Shown here in pieces: positions 50,309 to 58,472 of a stretch of 64,000 bases of DNA; within the stretch, counting starts at the first letter, position 1, and each line of letters begins with the position of its first letter. The stretch comes from Caballeronia sp. SBC1 (GTDB lineage: Bacteria; Pseudomonadota; Gammaproteobacteria; Burkholderiales; Burkholderiaceae), in assembly GCF_011493005.1 (NCBI RefSeq), contig NZ_CP049157.1, forward strand, positions 620,001-684,000, in the 5' to 3' direction. A model generated the notes under the pieces. It did no database searches. It was given only the letters and a program-made list of their open reading frames with translations, and was not told the DNA's origin. The position numbers and the translations under genes are program-made.

Positions 50309-51583
50309 ATGTCAGTCATTACAGCCCAGCCTGCTAAAGCGGTTTCGCAAAGCAAGATCGTGATTGCCGCGATCATCGGCAATCTGCTCGAGTTTTACGA
50401 TTTCACCGTCTATAGCTTTTTCGCGCTTACGATAGCCAAGCTGTTCTTCCCGGCGCATGACCCGGTTGTCTCCACGCTGCTCGCGCTGTCCGCGTTTGCG
50501 ATTGGCTTTGTCGCGCGTCCGGTCGGCGGCTTCGTGCTGGGTCACTACGCGGACAAACGCGGCCGGCGTGCTGCACTGACCCTGACCATCTTCCTGATGG
50601 CGATAGGCGCAGCCATGATCGGCCTGGCGCCGACTTACGCAAGCATTGGCCTCGCCGCTCCGGCGTTGATCATCTTTGCTCGACTGCTGCAGGGCTTCGC
50701 GCAGGGCGGTGAATTCGGCGCCGCCACCGCAACGTTGCTCGAGACGGGCTCCGCTAAGGGCCGCGGCTTTCGGGCTAGCTGGCAGCTCGCGAGTCAAGGC
50801 GCCGCTGCACTGATGGGCTCGGGTATTGCGGCACTGCTGACTTATCGGCTAAGCGGCGAGCAACTACTCGACTGGGGATGGCGCGTGCCGTTCCTGATAG
50901 GCACGCTGATCATGCCGGTTGGCGTGTATTTGCGTCGGCACATTGTGGAAGAACCGCCGAAGCAGGCCAAGACAGTCAGGTCGAGTGCGGAGCCGGGCCT
51001 TGTGCGCAAGTGGTTCCTGACCGTGTTCGCCATCATGGGCATGACAGTGGCAACCTACGTCCTCATGTACTACATCCCGACTTATTCAATCCAGTACCTG
51101 AAGATGCCAGCCAAGCTTTCCATGCTGGTGTCGATCTGCGCGGCGATCGTATCGTTGACGCTTTGCCCGATCTGGGGCGCGCTATCCGACAAGATGCAAC
51201 GTCGCAAGCCGCTGATCCTGGTGGGACGCATTGCGCTGATCGTACTGCTTTATCCGGCGTTCTGGTTGATGAACCAGTTTCCTTCGTTGCCGGTCATGGT
51301 GGGATTGATCGTGCTGCTGATGTTGTTCTACACAATGGGTTCGGCGCCGGCTTATGCCCTCATGCCGGAGAACTTTCCGAAGCATGTGCGCGCGGGTTAT
51401 CTCGCGAGTGCGTATGCGGTGGCGGTGTCAGTGTTTGGGGGTTCGGCGCAACTGGTTGTGGCGTGGCTTATCAAGGTTACGGGCAATACGATGGCCCCCG
51501 CGTGGTACATGATCGTGTGCGTGATTATTTCGTTGATCGCCGTTTCGATGCTGGAGGAAACCGGTGGGCGTGAGCTGACTTGA
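50309..51583 (+). CDS. MHS-type MFS transporter
   Basis: A 424-residue twelve-helix major-facilitator of the metabolite:proton symporter group. The N-terminus has AAIIGNLLEFYDFTVYSFFAL, with the Asp in the first helix, and the loop motif GHYADKRGRRAALT between helices 2 and 3. Family relatives import citrate, proline/betaine, shikimate or other organic acids. GGGA lies six bases before the ATG at 50309. It lies just after the M20 gene and probably imports its substrate. A strong terminator follows 200 bp later. Confidence 0.88.
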   Translation: MSVITAQPAKAVSQSKIVIAAIIGNLLEFYDFTVYSFFALTIAKLFFPAHDPVVSTLLALSAFAIGFVARPVGGFVLGHYADKRGRRAALTLTIFLMAIGAAMIGLAPTYASIGLAAPALIIFARLLQGFAQGGEFGAATATLLETGSAKGRGFRASWQLASQGAAALMGSGIAALLTYRLSGEQLLDWGWRVPFLIGTLIMPVGVYLRRHIVEEPPKQAKTVRSSAEPGLVRKWFLTVFAIMGMTVATYVLMYYIPTYSIQYLKMPAKLSMLVSICAAIVSLTLCPIWGALSDKMQRRKPLILVGRIALIVLLYPAFWLMNQFPSLPVMVGLIVLLMLFYTMGSAPAYALMPENFPKHVRAGYLASAYAVAVSVFGGSAQLVVAWLIKVTGNTMAPAWYMIVCVIISLIAVSMLEETGGRELT

Positions 51584-51782
51584 GGGAGTTCGTTCGCACT
51601 CGGGTTGGGAGTTGGACGGTTCTGTTTTCCGCGGGTTTGGTCGCTACGCTACGCGCACCTAAGCCCAGACGTTCGCGCGGCGGCGGTCGAGTTGCTTTGC
51701 TTGCATCCCGGACAACCTGCGCAAGCTGACCATCATCCGAAGCCCGCGCAACTCACAATTTAGAGCGTTTTTACGCACATAC

Positions 51783-51810
51783 AGCCCTTCGCGCGAAGGG
51801 CTTTTTTTTT
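51783..51810 (+). terminator. Strong Rho-independent terminator
   Basis: A perfect 20-base palindrome, AGCCCTTCGC with its reverse complement, followed by ten T (overlapping the last base of the stem). The 200 bp between it and the MHS transporter stop hold no gene. It closes the transporter operon and marks the edge of the decayed island. Confidence 0.9.
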
Positions 51811-51977
51811 GTCCGTCTCAGAATGACCGCGCTTGGCCGCTAGTGCTCGTATTTGCCCTTCGGGAATCGGCACATTACCCGTCGCGCGCGCCAACCGTCG
51901 ACCGCTCTAGCGCGCTACATCGAACGCCGGGCGCCACCAACGCACGCGAGCGGGTACTAACGAGCAAGGACCCCACC

Positions 51978-52205
51978 ATGACAGACGCAATGCCGGGAAA
52001 AAGTTGCTTACACGATCAACGAATTTTGCACGCTCTATCACATGGGCCGCACGCACTATTACGCGCCGCAAGCGAGCGGCGAAGGCCCGGTGGAACTAGG
52101 TGCCGGGCCGCGCAAGGTTTTGATTGCCCGCGCAGCGCTGAAGCGTGGGAACAGCGGTTCGAGAAACAATCCGCGGACGACGATGACGCTAGCAAAGCCG
52201 CATAA
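51978..52205 (+). pseudogene. Excisionase/AlpA-like gene with two compensating indels
   Basis: From the ATG at 51978 (AAGGA site upstream) the frame reads MTDAMPGK and ends SAEAWEQRFEKQSADDDDASKAA before the TAA at 52203. The middle in that frame is nonsense, but the neighbouring frame gives VAYTINEFCTLYHMGRTHYY and GPRKVLIAR, the start and strand of small excisionase-type winged-helix proteins. Removing one A from the five-A run at about 51998-52002, and restoring one base near 52134, joins the three parts into one protein of about 75 residues with RADAEAW, as usual in the family. The open frame as it stands is therefore misleading. It is likely a phage or integrative-element remnant. Confidence 0.6.
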
Positions 52206-52252
52206 ACCCCACCACGCCGTCATGAGAACAAAGGCGGTGCAGCGGGGGCGGC

Positions 52253-52618
52253 TTACAAGTGTGGCCGGGCTGCTAGGAGCTTGTCCCACGTGGAAGCCGG
52301 GAGCGTAATAAAAGCGTCGTCATCGCCTCCAGTGGAAAATGACATGGTGCCATCAACAAACCATAAAATTGTGGGTTCTGGTGTGCTGAATGTATGCTGC
52401 GCAAGCTTCTTTCCGCTCTTCGCGTCAAGTACCCGTCCAACATATTTTGAATCCCCGCCGGGAACCCATTGCAACAAGCACCGCTCGGCTATGTAAATAC
52501 CGTTTGGCGAAGTTAATTTGTGGCATTCAGTGCCATGCTGAGTGGTGTCGAAAAGACTGAAATAAAGCACGCCGACGACCGCCGCGCAGAGCACGACGCG
52601 CTTGAGTATTGGCTTCAT
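52253..52618 (-). CDS. Small membrane-anchored protein, partner of DUF6402-like gene
   Basis: A 121-residue protein I do not recognise by family. Residues 6-23 form one hydrophobic segment (ILKRVVLCAAVVGVLYFSLF), so it is either N-anchored or a weak signal. The rest is a beta-rich domain with paired Cys (TECHKL and ERCLLQW). Its start codon overlaps the stop of the DUF6402-like gene (ATGA, 52615-52618), so the two proteins are made in step. Base composition is lower in GC than that of the flanks. A periplasmic immunity or accessory role is possible and is only inference. Confidence 0.65.
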   Translation of the reverse strand: MKPILKRVVLCAAVVGVLYFSLFDTTQHGTECHKLTSPNGIYIAERCLLQWVPGGDSKYVGRVLDAKSGKKLAQHTFSTPEPTILWFVDGTMSFSTGGDDDAFITLPASTWDKLLAARPHL

Positions 52619-53784
52619 AGGGGTATCGTGATAGGCGGCACAACCGGAACATAGCGGCGATCCGAGTAAGTCACGAAGTCGCCGCCCCGCTGGTGTTTGA
52701 GCGCCCACTTTCGAAAGTCACTGTTGTAAACGGGGTAATAGACGTCACCCTTTACAAGTGGATTGCCAAGGGTGACGGGGTATTCTACGTAAGGTATATA
52801 AGGCGAGGTTGCGGCAACAGCATCGAGCGGGATAACAATAACGCCGTTGCTACTCCAGTGGCCTAGATACTGGGACCGGTCGCCTTGCTTGTCGGTGAAT
52901 GTGTAGTTGTCTTTCACATAAACCCAGACACCCGTCACCGTCGCGATCTTTTGCCGTGAAGCTCTATCCCACCCGATGCGGGCGTGGCCAATGGCGGCGT
53001 AGAAATTAAACGAACCAATTGCGCCCGTGAGATCGTCAGGCGCGCCGCTGCGCTCCCACTGCGTGGTTAGTAAAAGGTTGATTTTTTGCGCGAATGTACC
53101 GTCTACGCCGACAAATTGAAAATGGAAATGACGGTGCAGCATTACGGGGTCTTTCTTGCAAAGTTCTTCCGGAAAGAGATCGCCGAGCGTTTCCTTATAG
53201 GGGCTAAGCCTTTCGATGAGCATCTTGTGTGCTCTCTCTGATCGAATGCGCTCGTTTATCAGATTGTCGAAGCTTTCCTTCGTACGCGTAAACTTCAGCA
53301 CCCAATCGATTTTTACCGTGGTGGTATCGTACATATCAGGCGGGTAAGGCTTGCCATCCTGATTAATAGTCGCAGCTTCATCGTCATCTGTCGGAGAATA
53401 GTTAAGCCTTCCCGCGAACCATCGTTCCATAAGGGCGGCTGAGACCGGTAAGTGCAGCTTACGCATTGCGCCCGGAATCTCTTGAATGTCGAACGGTGGA
53501 ACCGTTTTTTCCTGTTCTACCGGTTTCGTCGGCTTCGGCGTTTTCGGCGGATCCGGTGTCTCCATCCAAGTTTTGAAGCGCGAATGCAACTCCATCATTT
53601 TTATTAATCCATCGCCTGGCTGTGGCTTTAGCCTTTCCGGGGCGGGTGCAGACGGCGTCTTGAGATTCTCGCGCACAGGTGGCGCACGATCCAACGACAG
53701 CGACACCTCGCGCACGATGCGCGCACCGTCTTCTTTGCTCACGTACGGCAACAGCTTATGCACCTTGTAATACAGCAGAGTCAC
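52615..53784 (-). CDS. DUF6402-like protein
   Basis: A 389-residue protein with a Pro-rich N-terminal segment (about 30-95) and a C-terminal globular region (about 96-389). Distinctive blocks are FDIQEIPGAMRKLHLPVSAALMERWFAGR, given here in part, VKIDWVLKFTRTKESFDNLI and RHFHFQFVGVDGTFAQK, which I recognise as DUF6402-like; the name is from memory. Related genes in Burkholderia and Pseudomonas are often found near VgrG or PAAR genes of type VI secretion, none of which is in this window. It starts with GTG at 53784, with GGAG eight bases upstream. The gene is coupled to the downstream small protein gene, and its lower GC than neighbours suggests recent acquisition. Function is unknown. Confidence 0.6.
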   Translation of the reverse strand: MTLLYYKVHKLLPYVSKEDGARIVREVSLSLDRAPPVRENLKTPSAPAPERLKPQPGDGLIKMMELHSRFKTWMETPDPPKTPKPTKPVEQEKTVPPFDIQEIPGAMRKLHLPVSAALMERWFAGRLNYSPTDDDEAATINQDGKPYPPDMYDTTTVKIDWVLKFTRTKESFDNLINERIRSERAHKMLIERLSPYKETLGDLFPEELCKKDPVMLHRHFHFQFVGVDGTFAQKINLLLTTQWERSGAPDDLTGAIGSFNFYAAIGHARIGWDRASRQKIATVTGVWVYVKDNYTFTDKQGDRSQYLGHWSSNGVIVIPLDAVAATSPYIPYVEYPVTLGNPLVKGDVYYPVYNSDFRKWALKHQRGGDFVTYSDRRYVPVVPPITIPL

Positions 53785-54312
53785 CAGCTGGTCTCCTACC
53801 TTTGTCGTTGAGCGCCATCGAATAAATGGCTGTTTGCCGGAAGTAATCGATGGTTTTATTTTTGCAACAACCGCTACGCTACAGCACTTTTCCGCGCGTC
53901 CATCTCAATAAACAGGCGGGCGCGCGGGCGGTGACTTACACGGGGGTTTGCTTCAACGCCTTTGTGGCAATGCGCGGATAGCATCGACGCGCCAGAAAAG
54001 AGATGGGCGGGAAAAGCCACACCGGGCGGAAAGCGCCCACTTCGAACGCCGCGTCTCCAAGTGGATAGGGAAATGAGAATCAGCGTAAGCACTTGTTCGA
54101 CCCTGAGCAACTTATCCGGCGGCAACTCTGCAACGTATAGGAGCGCCGCCACGGCGTCGCCTACCTGCGGAAACTGACCGGAACCGATGCCCTCGCGCTC
54201 AACGCCCCGCTCGCACTTTCGAACTGGATCTGGTCAGCACACAGTCCGGTGCAGTCGTCAAAGTCTGGCCGAGCAATGACGCGCTGCCGGTCGGCGCGAT
54301 TGCGCGGCTGCC
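53785..54312. other. Degenerate region between the DUF6402-like gene and the NPCBM remnant
   Basis: About 530 bp without a supported gene. Fragments of coding-like sequence (for example GVAYLRKLTGTDALALNAPL on the plus strand near 54153) occur in different frames and look like the worn upstream part of the pseudogene that follows. Open frames on the minus strand here have no family features. Confidence 0.45.
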
Positions 54313-54644
54313 GTCATCGTCAATGGAACGTCGTACCGCGATGGCCTCACGGTGAACGCACTTGCGCAGATGGTCTATCGCCTCGGTGACCACTGCAGCA
54401 CGTTCCAGAGCGATATCGGCCTGGACGCCGAGGCAAAGGGAGCAGGTACCGTGGACTTTCAGGTCTGGGCGGACAACGTCATGCTCTATGACAGCGGTGT
54501 TATTACGGGATCGTCGCCGACGAAGACCGTCCGCGTGGGCCTGAACGGCTACCAGACCCTTCAGCTTGTCGTGACCGATGCGCAAGACGGCATCACTAAC
54601 GACGTGGCGGACTGGGCGACCCTACGCTCGTCTGCGGATCGTGA
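54313..54644 (+). pseudogene. NPCBM-domain protein remnant
   Basis: The sequence gives VIVNGTSYRDGLTVNALAQMV, then YRLGDHCSTFQSDIGLDAEA, VDFQVWADNVMLYDSGVI and LQLVVTDAQDGITNDVADWA. This is the order of the NPCBM (novel putative carbohydrate-binding module) fold used at the C-terminus of glycosidases. The family's end (DWADPTLVCGS-stop here) is only recovered if one G is restored after GACTGGGCG near 54618. The frame then stops at 54644; as it stands it runs on into the isochorismatase gene antisense. The upstream catalytic part is missing. The parent gene was probably a secreted glycosidase. Confidence 0.65.
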
Positions 54645-54656
54645 GAGACCAAGCAA

Positions 54657-55211
54657 TCACACATATGCCTCACCGGCATCGAAGCGAATGTTTGCGGTTG
54701 TCACTGCCTTGATGGTCGGGCCGAAACTGCTGATATCCGGCAAGGTCGCATTGTGATGCTCGACGATTCTGGCAGCAGTGGCATGGACCTTGTCGTGCGT
54801 AGTGTGAGCGTCAGCGACGAGCGTTACGCGGTATCCGAGAGCGGCAGCGCGGCGCACCGTTGTATCGACACAGAACTCCGTGGCGTAGCCGCATATGACG
54901 ACGTCGGATACGCCACTGCTCTCAAGTATCGATCCAAGATTTGTCCTCAAAAATGAGTCCGGCGTTGTTTTACGAACTATCTCGTCAGACGCGTGCACGT
55001 GCAGCTCTTCAGCAAGCGCCCAGCCGGGCGAGCCATACTCAAGGTCACCCGTCGCCGTTTCATGCTGGATAAAAATCACCGGAACGCCGGCAGCCCGCGC
55101 CCGTGAAGTCAGTTCGTTGATGCGTGCAAAAACATCCACGGACATTGCCGGTGAAGGAGATGGCCGGAACAGACCCTCTTGCACATCGACTACTATCAGC
55201 GCTGCGACCAT
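54657..55211 (-). CDS. Isochorismatase-family cysteine hydrolase
   Basis: A 184-residue isochorismatase-fold hydrolase. The catalytic triad is present: Asp9 in VVDVQEG, Lys81 in VRKTTPDSF and Cys114 in GYATEFCVDTT. The cis-peptide Val-Cys/Thr region is kept in VVICGYATEF. Family members hydrolyse isochorismate, nicotinamide or N-carbamoyl compounds; the size fits the small cysteine-hydrolase group rather than a full nicotinamidase. It stands alone at the border of the decayed island and is intact. Confidence 0.88.
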   Translation of the reverse strand: MVAALIVVDVQEGLFRPSPSPAMSVDVFARINELTSRARAAGVPVIFIQHETATGDLEYGSPGWALAEELHVHASDEIVRKTTPDSFLRTNLGSILESSGVSDVVICGYATEFCVDTTVRRAAALGYRVTLVADAHTTHDKVHATAARIVEHHNATLPDISSFGPTIKAVTTANIRFDAGEAYV

Positions 55212-55433
55212 ATTTTCGCTCCCGGGAAAACCGTAGTCTAGCTGACCGCGCCTCCCGGTCTACAAGCTGATGGGAGCGGTCGCCGGTATGGAGCTCATGC
55301 TTATCAGTGCCCTTCATGCGATTGAAGCTGCAAAAAAATCCCCAAGAGAAAAGGTTTCCAGCCGAATCCTTTATCCGGGGAAATCGAGCCCCGCCGTGCC
55401 GGCTAAGGGCTCGCGCAATAGAACAAACGAAGC

Positions 55434-55961
55434 TTAGTTCGAGGCCGGTGCCGGAGCCGCCGCCGCAGGCTTATGCTTACGCGATGCTGCATGCCTCTTC
55501 GCGTGGTCATTTCTAAACAGCGGGTCAGCAATCTTCTTCTGATCGTCGGACAGCGTGGCGTAAAGGGCGCTAAACGACGCTGCCAGCTTCTGCATATTGT
55601 CCGCGTGCAATTGGGCCAACTCGGCGTAGGACTTCATGGCGTCGTCTGCGTTCTCCGAAGGCAGCTTGTGTGCGCGATCGCGGAAGGCCTGATCGGTCTT
55701 GGCCGCATTGTCGCGCATCGTTTGCGCAAAAGCGTCCCACTGTGGCGCTTGCTGGCTCGTGATCTTCATCTGCGCGTGCAGGTCGTCGATTCGTTTCTCC
55801 ACAAAATCTGCGTGCTTCTGTGCATGGCTAACGGGCGCCGACGCGGCCGAAGAAGGCGCAGCGGTTGCATCGCTTGCCGCCGTGGACTGCGCCCACGCGG
55901 AAGTCGTGAAGGCAAGCGCCAGCAAAGCAGGTGCAACAGCAATACGAATGGATGGTTTCAT
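55434..55961 (-). CDS. Spy/CpxP-like periplasmic LTXXQ protein
   Basis: A 175-residue exported protein. A signal peptide (residues 1-25, MKPSIRIAVAPALLALAFTTSAWAQ) is followed by an Ala/Ser-rich stretch and a helical domain with two LTXXQ-type motifs, ITSQQ in QMKITSQQAPQW and LSDDQ in YATLSDDQKK. The C-terminus is Lys/Ala/Pro-rich. Such proteins act as periplasmic chaperones or envelope-stress modulators. The start at 55961 is placed at the signal peptide; upstream Met at 56036 is not conserved. Confidence 0.8.
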   Translation of the reverse strand: MKPSIRIAVAPALLALAFTTSAWAQSTAASDATAAPSSAASAPVSHAQKHADFVEKRIDDLHAQMKITSQQAPQWDAFAQTMRDNAAKTDQAFRDRAHKLPSENADDAMKSYAELAQLHADNMQKLAASFSALYATLSDDQKKIADPLFRNDHAKRHAASRKHKPAAAAPAPASN

Positions 55962-56105
55962 GTTGGGAGGCTTGAATTGAGTTGTTGGATTCGCGACGTT
56001 TTTATCAGGACGCATTGTGGTCTTGTTGCCGGCCAATGTACCGATGAGCTCAATGTGCTTTCAGCGAGTTTGGCGCGCTCGGGGTAGCAAGCTCACCAAG
56101 CAATT

Positions 56106-56444
56106 TCAGTAACCGGGAGGATAACTATTCGGGTAATAAGCGACGCCCGGCGGTGGCGGAGGCGGAGGTGCTGAATACACCACAGGAGGAGGCGCCTGCG
56201 TGGCGGCCCCCGCAATAGCCGCACCCGCGACAACGCCCAGTAGCGCGCCGACGAGCAGGCCACCACCGCCGCCGCCGCCCCCGCCGCCTCGATAACCGCC
56301 ACGGTCACCACCATGGTACCCACCGTGGCCGCCGCGATCGTCACGGTGCTGCGCTTGTGCCGGTAGCACAGACGTTGCAGCGGCGATCGCGATGGCGACC
56401 GTCGCCAACCGGCGGTACAACAAACTTCGGGAATGCTGCATCAT
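56106..56444 (-). CDS. Gly/Pro-rich exported protein with glycine-zipper
   Basis: A 112-residue protein. A signal peptide (RRLATVAIAIAAATSVLPAQAQ) is followed by a His/Gly/Arg-rich segment, ten consecutive Gly, then GLLVGALLGVVAGAAIAGAA (a Gly-zipper-type hydrophobic segment) and a Pro-rich tail with YYPNSYPPGY. The start is assigned to the ATG at 56444, nine bases after GGAG; the ATG at 56453 lies next to that site. Role in the envelope is probable but unknown. Confidence 0.65.
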   Translation of the reverse strand: MMQHSRSLLYRRLATVAIAIAAATSVLPAQAQHRDDRGGHGGYHGGDRGGYRGGGGGGGGGGLLVGALLGVVAGAAIAGAATQAPPPVVYSAPPPPPPPGVAYYPNSYPPGY

Positions 56445-57022
56445 TAAGCTCATCTCCTTTCATGTAAAAGGTGAAGTGTCTGCATCGACAACCGCGAAGA
56501 TTACCGATGAAGGACGATTAGGCCCAAGACGACCTGCGATCAAATGCAGAGGAGGAGTGACTCCACCGTCATTGCGCGACCAGCTTAGCCCCCATTACTT
56601 ACAGTTCCATCGCGCAAAACCAGGCGCCACCGGCTACCCTCGTGCGTCTGCTCGTGTTTCTGATAACCCGCGGTTCAAGAAAGTTTCCGCAGTGAAGCCG
56701 ATTGCCGATCCGTCGACTGAATCTCGTGGCCCGGAACGGATTCAGTATCGCCGTGATATCAGCAGGAACCAAGCCAGCCCGCCTCCAAAGCCGAACGGGC
56801 GTCCGCGCGCTCTTCTGCCTCACTCTTTTAACTCATTAGCGAAATAAAAATTCCCACCGTGACCGCGATGCTTTGCAGCCACGGAGCAGCGCTCAATGAG
56901 TCCGCAAGCCCCTTGTTAGCGACCTATAATTTTTGCAGGCGCATATTCGTTGGGAGGCGAGTGGCGCCGCCCGGCCCTTCTTTGTCACTTAACTCCCTAC
57001 TTCGGAATTGGGGGATAACGCC
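56445..57022. other. Intergenic region, no gene seen
   Basis: About 580 bp of non-coding sequence between divergent small genes. Short frames on both strands have no family features. I see no strong repeat or terminator. Confidence 0.45.
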
Positions 57023-57235
57023 ATGACCCGCAAATACATCGACTGCCGCGAGTTTCCTAGCGAGATGAACTGCACCGTCGCGCTGTCTGCAGACTCCGAC
57101 GAGGAACTCCTGGATGCCGCCGTCCAGCATGCCGTGTCCGTTCACAAACACACCGACTCTCCCGAACTGCGTGCCCAGTTGAGCGCGCTGTTCCACCAAG
57201 GCACTCCGCCGGTCGATTCACCGAAAACCGTATGA
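57023..57235 (+). CDS. DUF1059-family small protein
   Basis: A 70-residue protein starting MTRKYIDCREFPSEMNCTVALSADSDEELLDAAVQHAVSVH, which matches DUF1059: an N-terminal Cys-containing strand (YIDCREFPSEMNC) and a helix with VQHAVSVH. It is probably cytosolic. A GGGGGA site lies seven bases before the ATG. Function of the family is unknown. It stands alone, before a methyltransferase gene. Confidence 0.8.
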   Translation: MTRKYIDCREFPSEMNCTVALSADSDEELLDAAVQHAVSVHKHTDSPELRAQLSALFHQGTPPVDSPKTV

Positions 57236-57358
57236 CTATCTATTGAACGATCCAAGCCCTATTCTGACGAAGCGGCGCAGATAACATAATAAGTATGACG
57301 AACAAAATATGACGTAACGCCGTTATTCCAAAAGGGGATGCTTTTAAGGGAGCATGTC

Positions 57359-58414
57359 ATGGCAGTCGACCAGTCAAAACTCGATGCATTCATGGGAGGG
57401 TTTGTCCACGATCTCGGCGCCGTGATGCACGCGGCCACTGTTGTCGTTGGCGATCAACTCGGGCTGTATAAGGCGCTCGCCGCCAAACCGCTACGTGCGG
57501 AAGAACTCGCGCAGGCGACCGAGACGGACGCACGTTATGTTCGCGAGTGGCTAAGCGCACAGGCTGCGAGCGGCTACGTCAACTACGATCCTGCGTCGGA
57601 ACGCTTCAGCTTGAGCGAAGAACAGTCCTTTGCGCTCGCCGAGGAAGGCAGCCCGGCGTTCATACCCGGCGCGTTCCAGATCGCCGTCGCGCAGTTCAAG
57701 ATCATCCCGAAGATGGTGAAGTCGTTCAAGACCGGACTGGGCGTTGGATGGCACGAGCACGATGTCTCCCTCTTTCACGGCACCGAGCGCTTCTTCCGTC
57801 CGGGCTATGCAGCGTATCTCGTGAACAACTGGATTCCGTCGCTTGGCGGCGTCGAGACGAAACTGAAAAGCGGCGCACGCGTAGCCGATGTTGGCTGCGG
57901 ACATGGCGCGTCCACCATCATCATGGCGCAGGCTTACCCGCAGTCGGAGTTCGTGGGTTACGACTATCACGAGGGATCTATCGAGCACGCCAGAGAGTCG
58001 GCAGCAACCTCGGGGGTGGGAGACCGCGTGAGTTTCGAAGTCGCTTCGGCCGGAGATTATCCTGGACACGGTTACGACTTCGTCACCATGTTCGACTGTC
58101 TTCACGACATGGGCGATCCACTCGGGGCGTCACGTCACGTCTATGAAACCCTGGACGACGATGGCACGTGGATGATCGTCGAACCCTTTGCCAACGACAC
58201 GCTTGAAGGAAACCTGAATCCCGTTGGACGGATCTTTTACTCGGCTTCTACGTTGATCTGTACACCGGCTTCCAGGGCCCAATCGGGCGCCATGTGCCTG
58301 GGCGCGCAAGCCGGCGAGCGGCGGATTCACGACGTGGTAACCGGAGGAGGTTTCCGGCAGTTTCGCCGGGCGACGGAGACGCCGTTCAATCTCGTGTTCG
58401 AGGCACGGCGATAA
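57359..58414 (+). CDS. Class I SAM-dependent methyltransferase (Rv2258c-like)
   Basis: A 351-residue protein with an N-terminal winged-helix dimer domain (about 15-85: VVVGDQLGLYKALAAKPLRAEELA) and a C-terminal Rossmann methyltransferase (about 165-350). The SAM motif is ARVADVGCGHGAST, followed by VGYDYHEGSIEHAR. Motif-like MFDCLHDMGDP follows. This is the layout of the O-methyltransferase-related Rv2258c group. AAGGGAG lies eight bases before the ATG at 57359. Substrate unknown. Confidence 0.85.
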   Translation: MAVDQSKLDAFMGGFVHDLGAVMHAATVVVGDQLGLYKALAAKPLRAEELAQATETDARYVREWLSAQAASGYVNYDPASERFSLSEEQSFALAEEGSPAFIPGAFQIAVAQFKIIPKMVKSFKTGLGVGWHEHDVSLFHGTERFFRPGYAAYLVNNWIPSLGGVETKLKSGARVADVGCGHGASTIIMAQAYPQSEFVGYDYHEGSIEHARESAATSGVGDRVSFEVASAGDYPGHGYDFVTMFDCLHDMGDPLGASRHVYETLDDDGTWMIVEPFANDTLEGNLNPVGRIFYSASTLICTPASRAQSGAMCLGAQAGERRIHDVVTGGGFRQFRRATETPFNLVFEARR

Positions 58415-58472
58415 AACGGGCCTAAGATCCCCCGCATTGCGTGACGGGAACCCGCACGCAACGCCCCCTCCG

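Noticed and set aside
53874..54152. 92-codon minus-strand frame in the decayed island
   Set aside because: No features and overlaps worn coding-like sequence on the other strand.
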